From assembly GCF_001570625.1 (NCBI RefSeq), contig NZ_BBQT01000010.1, forward strand, positions 1 through 64,000: 64,000 nucleotides of DNA, in the 5' to 3' direction. A model generated the notes under the pieces. The model searched no databases and was not told where the DNA came from. It was given only the letters and a program-made list of their open reading frames with translations. Positions 45,964-55,400 of the stretch are shown here, one piece after another; the stretch's first letter is position 1; every line of letters begins with the position of its first letter. The stretch comes from Syntrophomonas wolfei subsp. methylbutyratica (lineage in GTDB: Bacteria > Bacillota > Syntrophomonadia > Syntrophomonadales > Syntrophomonadaceae). Position numbers and translations under genes: made by a program.

Positions 45964-48900
45964 ATGAAAGACCAATTGGAATGTACCCGTGTCTTGGAGC
46001 GAACAAAACACATAAATGTGGAAGATACAAGGACACGGTTAGCATTGGCAGGTTTTAAGTCTATCTTAGGCATCTTGGTATTCGTATTGTTGTTATTGCC
46101 CGGTTTTAGTCAAGTCCAGCCAGAAACGGTAGGTCAAACCGTTTACTCTGTTTGCTCGGGAAATACACTGCTGGGTTACAACGGGCCGGTTAGCTCTCTG
46201 AACTCTCAGGGTGGTAACACCGGAGCAATCGTAGTACCGATAGCGTTGGGGCAGACGATAAATGGAAATATCGATAAATCCGATTATTTCTATCCTACGG
46301 CGGGGGGAGGTATTTGGCAGGACGAATATCAGTTAGTTCTCCACCAGGATACAAAAATTGCTCTGGAGCTGCATGCTCCAAACGGGGGGTATACACGCAC
46401 CCTGTTGTACTGCGACCATGCTACACTTCCCAATGGGGATAAGGGAACCTATTCTGCATTTTCAGGCGGGAATTTGGTAGGGAACAATATTTATCGTCGC
46501 CCTGCAGCCGGATTCGGTGACCTTTCGTTGGGATCTAACATATATTTCCCCGGTTTATATCGTATTGTAGTCTTCTCAGATACTCCAGGACCCTATACGC
46601 TGAAAGTATTATCACCTGTAGCCGGAACCCATATCAACTTCACGGTAGAAAATGGCAACGCAAATGCGCCTCAACCAGTGATTTCTGATAGCAATGGTCA
46701 CTGGACCCGGGATTTCGACCCGGCGTCCACCTACAGGATAACGGCGGAGAAAACCGGTTACAGCGTTTCCCCATCCAGCCAAGTGTTTGATGGCCCGTCT
46801 GACGAGCTGGATTTTGAACTATTTTCACTAGCGAGTATTCCTGAAATAACTTATTTGACCCTTAACAAAAATACGGGTGTTGCCGGAGAGATTCAGACGG
46901 TTAACGCCACAATTCATGCCACTGGAGCTGTTGATGGTACACCGGTCTCGATCTGTTTGTTGAATGCTCAAGGAAGCAATCCTCTGGCTCCGTTGTTCTA
47001 TCCTAGTCCTGGCGATTTGGATAATAAGGACCTGAAGAAATTTTGGGAGAATTTAAAGGAAGATCCTTACCAGGAAATCACGTATAAAAGTATAGCGGGA
47101 AATGGAACGATTATTAACGGTCAGGCCACTGTTACCATGGTTATCCCTGATAAACTGGCTCCTGGTTACTACCAGGTTCGCGCTCAGTTAGCAGGTTCAG
47201 CCAGTATCATGTCCAAAAATTATAATATTGCCACAGCGACTGACGTTCCCTTGATAAGCAGTATTTCACTGACCCCCGCTCAACATAATACAGGACAATC
47301 TCAATATATAGATGTTAGTGTGGAAACTTACAATGTCAAGAACGGAACTAGTGTTACAGCTACACTGGTTAATAATGACGGCAGTCCCCTGGCCACCCCG
47401 GTTGATTCAGTTACCGGTGTCATTAGTGATAATCAGGTTCAGCTAGGTTTATACTTGCCGAGCGGGGTCCCGGCCGGCCATTACAGTGTAAAAGTTACCA
47501 TATCCTTAGCCGAAATACTGACGGGTTTCAAACCTTATCATATTGTTAATTATCCGGATGCTGAAGCGGTTGATGCCGCTATAGAGGCCCTGACCTGGGA
47601 AAGCATCAAAGGCGGAAACACTTCACCTGATAATATTACAACCAATCTTAAAAGCCCGTTACCCACCACCGGACCAAACGGTACATCTATAAGCTGGAGT
47701 GCAAACCCTGTAGATTGGATTAATACTACCACCGGAGCAGTTACCCGACCAACAACAGGTCAAGGTCACCAAACAATTGTCCTGACAGCTACCATAAGCA
47801 AAGGTATGTTTAGTGGCATCAAGAACTTCACTCTGACGATTATTGATCCTACTATGGTAGTTACTCCAAGTGCCAGTCTGGCATCCGGTACTTACGGCGG
47901 AACGCAAAATATTACCTTATCTACTGCAAGCGAAGGGGCAACCATTTACTATACGACCGATAATAGCAAGCCGACAACTGCCAGCACCCCGTATACCAAT
48001 ATGATAGAAGTAGCATATAACATGACCATCAAGGCCATAGCAATAAAAGAGGGTATGGAAAATAGCCCGGTATCCACATTTGAATATGTAATTTTTGCCG
48101 GCGGTGACGGCAGCATAGATAATCCTTATCAGGTTGCAACGGCCGAACAACTTAACAATGTGAGATATCACCTGGATAAGCATTTCCAGCAGACAGCAGA
48201 TATCGACCTGAGCAGTTATTATACCGGTTCGGGTTGGGAACCCATTGGCAGTGACGGGTCTCCATTTACCAGCATATTTAACGGCAACGGCAAGATCATC
48301 AGTAACCTTACTATCAACCGGAGTACAGAGAATTACACCGGTTTGTTTGGTTTTACCGGTACTACTGCCAAAATCCGGAATGTGAAACTGGAGAATAACA
48401 ATGTTATCGGCCAACAAAATACCGGTGCCCTGGTGGGATACAATCAGGGTACCATCTTCAACTCTTACGCCACAGGTAATGTAACAAGTACAGATGATTG
48501 TGTCGGTGGTCTGATCGGTTGCAACCAGCAGAATTCTTCCATTACCGATTCCTACGCTATCGGTAATGTGGTCGGGGGGCAGTGTACCGGCGGCCTGGTA
48601 GGATACAATCAGGGTACCATTACCCGCTCATACGCTACAGGCGAAATAACTGGCAGAGGTAAAGTCGCCGGTCTGGTGGGGAGCAATTCTTCCGGTACAA
48701 TTACCAACTCATACGCCACGGGTGCTGCAACCGGTACCGAGAACTATGTTGGCGGTCTGGTAGGGTGGACTTATTGCGGTACAATTACTAACGCTTATTC
48801 CACCGGTGCCGTAACGGGCACTGGAGGAGTCGGTGGTCTGGTAGGGTGGTATGACTCTAAATTCAGCGCTCCTTACGTCACTAATAGTTATTGGGACATA

Positions 48901-50508
48901 AATACATCAGGAATTACTTCATCTGCCGGCGGAAATGGCAAAACTACAGCTGATATGACAGGCGGGAATTATGGTGCCCATATTTATTTCCAATGGAATT
49001 TTGGTGGTATTTGGAAATATGGTGGGAATAACGGCTACCCCTCTCTGATAAACAATCCCCCTGTTGGACCAGATAAAACCCTGATCAGCATCATCACACC
49101 TTCTGCTATCACTGGTGTAGCCAATGGCACCGCTAAAGAAGCGGCAGCCCTGGGATTACCTGATAAAGTAAGAATGATTACGGATCGAGGAAATGTTCAG
49201 GCCGATGTGACCTGGTATGTAGACGCCTGCTCCTATGAACCGGCTGTAACTACTGAGCAGACCTTCACCGTAAATGGAACCGTAACGCTTCCGACCGGGG
49301 TAATAAATCCCGGCAATAAACCCCTGACCACTACCATTAGGGTCACCGTAAAAGCTCAAGCTGGCACCGTAACCAACATTACAGCAGTAAGTAATGTAGA
49401 AGTAGCTTATGGCACCGCACAAGCAGCAGCCCTGGCAGCGCTGGCAGCTACCACCACCATAACTGATAGCAATAACAATACCCATACCGTAAGTTTAAGC
49501 TGGAGCATAGCCAGCTATGACAGCAATACTGCAGGCAACTACACCGCTACCGGAACCTTTACCTTACCGACAGGAGTAGACCAGTCAGATCCACAGACCG
49601 AGCTAAAGGTAACGGCTATCGTTACCGTAAAAACTCAAGGAGTAGAACCTAATCCGACTATAACCGGCATTACATCAGTAAGTAATGTAGAAGTAGCTTA
49701 TGGCACCGCAGAAGCAATAGCCCTGGCAGCGCTGGCAGCTACCACCACCATAACTGATAGCAACAACAATACCCATACCGTAAGTTTAAGCTGGAGCATA
49801 GCCAGCTATGACAGCAATAATGCAGGCAACTACACCGCTACCGGAACCTTTACCTTACCGGCAGGAGTAGACCAGTCAGATCCACAGACCGAGCTAAAGA
49901 TAACAGCTACCGTAAGGGTTAACGCAGCAGTTTCTACTGATAAAACCCTGGTCAGCATAACCGCACCTTCTGCCATCACCGGCATAGCCAACGGTACCGC
50001 TAATACAGCAGAAGCCCTGGGATTGCCAACCAAGGTGACCTTGATTACCAATGACGGAAATGTACAGGCCAATGTGACCTGGTATGTAGCCGCCTGCTCC
50101 TATGACCCGGCTGTAACTACCAGGCAGACCTTCACCGTAAATGGAAATGTGACTCTTCCGGCGGGGGTAGTAAATCCTAATAGCGTTGAATTAAGAACCA
50201 GTATCAGTGTAACCGTCAACACGGCGGCTTCTCCCCCACCCCCGTGGTACCCGGTAAGCGGAGTAACTCTTAATAAAAGTAGTTTAACCCTGGAAGTAAA
50301 CGGTCCTGCTCAAAAACTAGCAGCAACGGTGCAGCCCTCCTATGCCAGTTATCCCTATGTCTACTGGAATTCCAGCGATACTGCAGTAGCCAGGGTTGAT
50401 AATACCGGACTGGTAACCCCGGTAGCCCCGGGGCAAGCCGTAATTACGGCAACTACTGCAGAAGGGGGAAAAACGGCCAGCTGTACCGTGACGGTGATGG
50501 CATCATAA
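45964..50508 (+). CDS. Giant Ig/GLUG-repeat surface protein, 5' part of split gene
   Basis: From the ATG at 45964 (GGGAGG upstream) the frame gives 1514 residues. An uncleaved or signal-like membrane segment lies at about 45-65 (GILVFVLLLLPGF). Then come a beta-rich region, an atrophied-Ig type domain (ALTWESIKGGN), a CHB/HEX-C-like domain (ASEGATIYYTTDNSKPTT), at least four GLUG motifs (VGGLIG, GGLVGYNQGT, NSYATG), a pair of large repeats and a Big_2-like domain (VTLNKSSLTLEVNG). The frame ends in the Big_2 domain. The next 350 residues are in the -1 frame, so the gene is interrupted near 50465-50508. No SLH or sortase signal is seen. Confidence 0.88.
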   Translation: MKDQLECTRVLERTKHINVEDTRTRLALAGFKSILGILVFVLLLLPGFSQVQPETVGQTVYSVCSGNTLLGYNGPVSSLNSQGGNTGAIVVPIALGQTINGNIDKSDYFYPTAGGGIWQDEYQLVLHQDTKIALELHAPNGGYTRTLLYCDHATLPNGDKGTYSAFSGGNLVGNNIYRRPAAGFGDLSLGSNIYFPGLYRIVVFSDTPGPYTLKVLSPVAGTHINFTVENGNANAPQPVISDSNGHWTRDFDPASTYRITAEKTGYSVSPSSQVFDGPSDELDFELFSLASIPEITYLTLNKNTGVAGEIQTVNATIHATGAVDGTPVSICLLNAQGSNPLAPLFYPSPGDLDNKDLKKFWENLKEDPYQEITYKSIAGNGTIINGQATVTMVIPDKLAPGYYQVRAQLAGSASIMSKNYNIATATDVPLISSISLTPAQHNTGQSQYIDVSVETYNVKNGTSVTATLVNNDGSPLATPVDSVTGVISDNQVQLGLYLPSGVPAGHYSVKVTISLAEILTGFKPYHIVNYPDAEAVDAAIEALTWESIKGGNTSPDNITTNLKSPLPTTGPNGTSISWSANPVDWINTTTGAVTRPTTGQGHQTIVLTATISKGMFSGIKNFTLTIIDPTMVVTPSASLASGTYGGTQNITLSTASEGATIYYTTDNSKPTTASTPYTNMIEVAYNMTIKAIAIKEGMENSPVSTFEYVIFAGGDGSIDNPYQVATAEQLNNVRYHLDKHFQQTADIDLSSYYTGSGWEPIGSDGSPFTSIFNGNGKIISNLTINRSTENYTGLFGFTGTTAKIRNVKLENNNVIGQQNTGALVGYNQGTIFNSYATGNVTSTDDCVGGLIGCNQQNSSITDSYAIGNVVGGQCTGGLVGYNQGTITRSYATGEITGRGKVAGLVGSNSSGTITNSYATGAATGTENYVGGLVGWTYCGTITNAYSTGAVTGTGGVGGLVGWYDSKFSAPYVTNSYWDINTSGITSSAGGNGKTTADMTGGNYGAHIYFQWNFGGIWKYGGNNGYPSLINNPPVGPDKTLISIITPSAITGVANGTAKEAAALGLPDKVRMITDRGNVQADVTWYVDACSYEPAVTTEQTFTVNGTVTLPTGVINPGNKPLTTTIRVTVKAQAGTVTNITAVSNVEVAYGTAQAAALAALAATTTITDSNNNTHTVSLSWSIASYDSNTAGNYTATGTFTLPTGVDQSDPQTELKVTAIVTVKTQGVEPNPTITGITSVSNVEVAYGTAEAIALAALAATTTITDSNNNTHTVSLSWSIASYDSNNAGNYTATGTFTLPAGVDQSDPQTELKITATVRVNAAVSTDKTLVSITAPSAITGIANGTANTAEALGLPTKVTLITNDGNVQANVTWYVAACSYDPAVTTRQTFTVNGNVTLPAGVVNPNSVELRTSISVTVNTAASPPPPWYPVSGVTLNKSSLTLEVNGPAQKLAATVQPSYASYPYVYWNSSDTAVARVDNTGLVTPVAPGQAVITATTAEGGKTASCTVTVMAS
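49072..50226 (+). repeat. Internal tandem repeats of the surface protein gene
   Basis: Two almost identical Ig-like units at 49381 and 49672 differ in only a few bases over ~250 (period 291 bases, 97 codons). They are bracketed by a second, more diverged pair at 49072-49365 and 49936-50226 (TWYV-x-ACSY, NG-VTLP-GV). The order is B-A-A-B. Confidence 0.85.
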
Positions 50509-51578
50509 CTGCCACTGCAGAAGAAACCATAGTCTTGCACGATGTACCAGTAAGCATTAGTATTCCCCCCGAAGTCGAGGCTACGATTGAGGTTACACCG
50601 GGCAGCACAATGCCTCAGGTGAATATCAACAGTTCCACTGCCCTGGGTATAGTAGAAATACAAATACCGGAAGGAACTATTGCCAGCGGTCCGGACGGCT
50701 GGGATGGGACTTTTAAGCTGCCTACGATAAGCAATCAGCCCAGTGTTAACATAAATGGCGCCAGTCAGGTTAATACGGTTATCGTACTGGGTCTGGAGGA
50801 TGAGCAAATCAGCTTTTCCCAGGCGGTAAGAATACTTATTCCCGGTCAGGCTCAGCAGCAGGTGGGCTATATTAGAAATGGAGTATTCACCCCTATTACC
50901 CGTATCCTCTCTGCCGATCGGCAGGATGTTGCGGATAGCGAGATTCCTGCTGATGGAGATGGTAAAATTGATGTTGATTCGAACCTGGCAGTCTGGACCA
51001 AGCACTTTACTGAATTTGTAATTTACACCCCTATAAGTAATCCTAAGCCTGCCAGTTATACTGTAAGCCTGAGCAGCAATTACACCAAAGCAGGGACCGT
51101 CAGTGGCGATGGGACGTTTTACGGTGGCAGTTTAATCACGGTAAGAGCTAAAGCCCAAAGTGGATATGTTTTTGATTACTGGAGTGAAAACGGCTCCATG
51201 CTTAGTCGAAATAGCGTCTACAGCTTTAACCTGGGTGAGAGTAGCCGTCAGTTGCAGGCTAACTTCGTACGGGAATTCCAGGAGTTGTCAATTACAGATG
51301 CTACTAAACCACGGATTATCACTTTTTCCCACCCAGTTTTACCGGATGAACAGAACCTTGGCAATATTTACGTGGCTACTGATATTAACGGGGATAATAA
51401 AGTTGAGGGGGTAATCGTTGCAGGGGTACCCGGCAATAACTGCCAGATTTCGGTTAAGCCTCCTGATGGCCAATGGTTATCCGGGGCAAGCTACTACTTG
51501 ATACTGGAACCCGGCTTGCAATCAGCTTTAAATAAAACCCTGGGTATAAGGACGAGAATGAAGTTTACCGTGGAATAG
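50472..51578 (+). CDS. Surface protein, 3' part in the -1 frame
   Basis: Open from upstream of 50472 (GQLYRDGDGIITATAEE) and with a first ATG at 50616; an ATG-like start at 50535 has no ribosome site. It continues with PPEVEATIEVTPGST, a domain with HFTEFVIYTP, an InlB-type repeat (GGSLITVRAKAQSGYVFDYW) and a C-terminal beta domain ending TRMKFTVE. It reads as the missing end of the upstream surface protein. The sequence GGGAAAA at 50466-50472 fits a -1 slippery site, but simple mutation is equally possible. Confidence 0.75.
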   Translation, partial: NGQLYRDGDGIITATAEETIVLHDVPVSISIPPEVEATIEVTPGSTMPQVNINSSTALGIVEIQIPEGTIASGPDGWDGTFKLPTISNQPSVNINGASQVNTVIVLGLEDEQISFSQAVRILIPGQAQQQVGYIRNGVFTPITRILSADRQDVADSEIPADGDGKIDVDSNLAVWTKHFTEFVIYTPISNPKPASYTVSLSSNYTKAGTVSGDGTFYGGSLITVRAKAQSGYVFDYWSENGSMLSRNSVYSFNLGESSRQLQANFVREFQELSITDATKPRIITFSHPVLPDEQNLGNIYVATDINGDNKVEGVIVAGVPGNNCQISVKPPDGQWLSGASYYLILEPGLQSALNKTLGIRTRMKFTVE

Positions 51579-51582
51579 GATT

Positions 51583-51621
51583 AAGCAGGGACTTCCCTAT
51601 AGGGAAGTCCCTGCTTTTTTT
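51583..51621 (+). terminator. Strong terminator after the surface protein
   Basis: AAGCAGGGACTTCCCT-at-AGGGAAGTCCCTGCTT followed by TTTTT, 4 bases past the stop codon. The stem has 16 pairs. Confidence 0.95.
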
Positions 51622-51640
51622 GTTTGACAAAATGTAGGGG

Positions 51641-51985
51641 TCAACAACTATCGGAAGTATATGTTCCCCAGGCATATGAACCGAAAACAAACGCCTTTTC
51701 AACTGTAATCTGGTTCCTTATCTGGTTTATATAATCTTTTATTGTTTGCTGAATTGACTCAGGCATTGCAGCCACAAAAACACCCCCTCGGTCCTGGTTA
51801 ACACCTCTTTTGCTTTTACCTCGCCAACCTTTTCCAATACCTTTTGCTTATAAGCCGGATATCGTTCAGAAATATAATAATACAATAAATCGGCAAAAAA
51901 CGCTTCGTGCTCCGAAACTTTTTGGTCAAATGATTCGCTGCTCCAAGAGTCATATATGACTGTCAGAGCAGCTATTTTACATTAT
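51641..51985 (-). pseudogene. Remnants of a nucleotidyltransferase and an adjacent small gene
   Basis: On the minus strand, 51641-51775 reads MAAMPESIQQTIKDYINQ, then EKAFVFGSYAWGTYTSDSC and stop. This is the start of an MNT-type nucleotidyltransferase cut off inside its GS-x10-DxD motif. Just upstream and overlapping, 51739-51985 holds an open frame without a start (DSWSSESFDQKVSEHEAFF, LYYYISERYPAYKQKVLEKV), which I do not recognise. Together they look like a lost two-gene module. Confidence 0.5.
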
Positions 51986-52079
51986 TAACCACATTATTAT
52001 AATACATTATATTAAGTTACATAACCCAATAAAACATGATAAAATATAAAACAAAACACTAAAAAGCATAACATAACTT

Positions 52080-52161
52080 AACTGGCTTTATATGTACTAA
52101 TAGTTTTTCTCCAAATAAGCGGACCAACAGATAGGCTATATATTTTTGAGCCGGTTTTTTT
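52080..52161 (+). promoter_or_regulatory. Possible structured leader with terminator
   Basis: AACTGGCT (52080) can pair with AGCCGGTT (52149), and a competing GGCT-AGCC hairpin at about 52133-52152 shares the 3' arm, followed by seven T residues. It lies upstream of the small membrane protein and the SLH gene. It could be an attenuator or the end of an earlier transcript. I do not recognise a known riboswitch. Confidence 0.4.
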
Positions 52162-52244
52162 ATGTTTCTTCTTTCGATTGCGCTTTGCGGAAACAATTAA
52201 TAAATATCCGTAACCGAAAGAATCAGCAAGGAGAAGTTGAATTT

Positions 52245-52391
52245 ATGAGGGGAAATGAGAACTCAAGAAAATGGCTAAGCAGTATTGTGATAGGTATATA
52301 TATGCTGAGCTTTATTTTAGCACAGGCCCCGGTAATGTATGCCTGGATCAGTTCAGCGGTTGACGGATTAAAGGTTAGTGGGAGGGATTAA
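52245..52391 (+). CDS. 48-residue single-pass membrane protein
   Basis: From the ATG at 52245 (AAGGAGA upstream) the frame gives MRGNENSRKWLSS, then a hydrophobic segment IVIGIYMLSFILAQAPVMYA and a short tail ending VSGRD. One membrane pass, or a signal peptide with little else. It lies 60 bases before the SLH surface protein gene, so it may be co-transcribed. No family recognised. Confidence 0.55.
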   Translation: MRGNENSRKWLSSIVIGIYMLSFILAQAPVMYAWISSAVDGLKVSGRD

Positions 52392-52453
52392 GAGAGGAGG
52401 TGGAAACGGACTAATTTTATAAAATATTAATGATTAGTAAGGAGAGAGATTGA

Positions 52454-55400
52454 ATGAGTTTATTAAAAGTGAGACATGGTGAGAAGTGGGAAAGGGGAAT
52501 AATTACTTATTGCTTGTTAGTCTGTATGGTATTTTCGTGTATCATAGCAATGCCGTCTGCATCTTATGCGGCAGATGATAATGCATGGGAACAGAATGGC
52601 ATAGGGCTAAGTGAGCTTACACCTGAAAAGGTAGTGGTATTTGCAGGAAATACCATGAATGCTTCCAAGATGGGGTTTTTAAAGAATTATTATTATTTAA
52701 GCGAGGAGAACTTAAATGATCTTCGCCAGTATGACAATGGAACACGAGCATATGGCTATTTTGGTGAGGAGGCATGGATTTCCAATGCTTCATACTCTTC
52801 AAGTGATGATCATGGGGCTAGGGAGTGGAGATATAGCTGTTTAACAGGAATTGATTTGGAAAAAGCGTTTACAGGACTTGGTGTTACGCCTTCCACTGGC
52901 CTGAGCTTAAAAGTAAAGTCTACCGATGGGACTTCTTTTGTGTTGGAGAATGCCTTCGACCAATCAAGATATTACTTTAATCCCCAGGGAGAACAAAGCA
53001 CAACGGCAGTGGCTCCAATATTGGCATTAAAGAAAAGCACAGTTTCCAGCACGATCGCTCCCAGTTCTGAAGCAACAGTTGTTGTACCCACTACAGCGGC
53101 AGATACATATGATCCCCTGTTTGCTTATGGGCAAAAAGAGGTCAATGAAGATAATAACTGTCACTTTGTAAAGTATGTAAACAGTATTGTGGCGGGTACT
53201 GAGGATATAGCGCTTACGGTTATAGAAGATGGGAAGAGTGAAAATCAGATTTCTATTTCTGAAATAATCAGAAAAGGTGTTTACAAAACAAATTATTCAT
53301 ATTCTAGCGGCGGTTCGCTGCATAATCATAGTGTGACGGGCATTCCGCTGGCTGCTCTGCTTAATGCGATGGGTGTATGTGTTGCTGATGGGCAGAGCAT
53401 TCAGCCGGCTACAAGTGATAATTATGCTGCCAATGCCATTTCACAAGCAGATATCGACAAATGGTTTGTCGCCTATGATGCACTGGAAAATGGAAGTCAG
53501 GTTACAAATAATACTATATTAAGATTATACGGCCCAGGTCAGTTTGGCAATCAGGTGCTGGTGAAGAATCTCAGCACTTTGACGATAACCGGTCAATCGG
53601 CAGCAGTAAGCAAGACAGCTCTTACCGATGCAATCAAAGCAGCAAATACAAAATATATGAACGCAGCAGAAGGGATAGAAGCAGGACAGTATGCAGTTGG
53701 ATCGAAGGATGCATTCAAGACGGCAATTGATACGGCTCAAGCGGTAGCGGATAATGCGGAAGCTACTCAAGCCCAAGTAAATCAGGCAGTTACCGATTTG
53801 AAAACAGCTGAAGGCGTATTTGATGCAGCAAAAGTAACAGCAGTAAGCAAGACAGCTCTTACCGATGCAATCAAAGCGGCAAATACAAAATATACGAACG
53901 CAGTAGAAGGGTCAGCAGCAGGACAATATGCACTTGGCTCGAAGGCTGCGCTCAAGACGGCAATTGATACGGCTCAAGCAGTAGCAGATAATACGGAGGC
54001 TACTCAAGCCCAAGTAAATCAGGCAGTTACCGATTTGAAAGCAGCTGAAGGTATATTTGATGCAGCAAAAGTAACCGATGGCAAAGCTGCAGGTGGAGAT
54101 ACAGAGAATGCAGTATTCTATATTGCGGTAAAAGAAAGCGCAGACAGTACAGCTAAGTATTACTATTACACAAAAGCAGAGCTGGAAGCTTATGAAACAA
54201 CGGAAGACTTTCTTTACAATGATCACAGCGTAATCAAGACGGTAACAGCCAAGGGAGCACTGTTAAGCAACCTGTTATACAACCTGAACGGGGTTACAAT
54301 TACCGGCGATATGATTATCCAGTATGCAGAATCGGATGGATACCATGCAGATCAGGCAACCTCCATAGACAACTCCAGCTACAAGGATAAGATTGCATGG
54401 CTGACAGCCCCTCACTACAACGGAAGCAATACCATAGAAGCAGCCAGAACTGTGATTGCATATGGTATACATGAAGAATATCTTAATCCGGATGAGAACA
54501 ATATTAACGATGCTCCCGGAGTCTTCAAGGATGCGGACAAGGGCAGCGGCTATCTGAGAGCCTACCGAGAGACCGGCTCAGGGAAAAATGATGCCAACAT
54601 CGGTGGGGCCAATGCAACAGTCATCAAGTATTTAATGGGGGTTGTAGTCAGCTACGACGGAGCACAGTTTACGGGCAAAGATGGATATACCCTAAAGGCA
54701 GTAAGCGCCAAGAACCCTGACTTGGCAATCGTTGCAGACCAAAAAGTTACAGGCCTTATGCCGGGAATGGAATTTGCGGTTAAGGCGCCAAGAGTAGTAA
54801 ATTCTGTACTGGCAAGCGGAGAACCGGCATTTCAGAAGATAACAGTGGGAACAGGAGCATCCCAAACAGTATCCTTTAAATACACAGAGAACCCATATTT
54901 CTATGTAACAAATGGAAGCAGCACAACCAACTATACTTACACAGACCTGGTGAAAACTTCCGTGCAGCTTCCCAGCAAGGATGAAAACCAAGCACCTTAT
55001 GGATATTCAAGGCCAATGTACTACAGATACAACGGAGCGTGGCTGGCCGACATAATTGGATCTGCCCTGATGAATGACACTGCCGTAACTGGTTTTAATA
55101 TAATCGGAAAAGACGGCAAAAAGACATTTGTCAGCAAAGCGGATGTAGCCCAGTATTTTGTAGCCTACAACAATACCCAGTCAAAGACCAGCACCAACAT
55201 TCCAGAAGGAAAGCGGGTTACCAGGACATATGAAGACGCCAAGGTAATTATCCCGGGCCAAGGTGAAAACATAACCGGCTCCGCAGCAGACGACTACACA
55301 ACTGCAGGCAAAGATGTAGGTGTGCTGGTTGCTGCGGCTGAAGGCGTGGAAGCTTCATCCGCCGGTGGGGGAAGCGGTGGTGGTGGTGGTTCCTCCGGTG

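Noticed and set aside
47550-50072. Antisense frames across the surface protein gene
   Set aside because: They are low-complexity shadows of the repeat-rich coding strand without ribosome sites.
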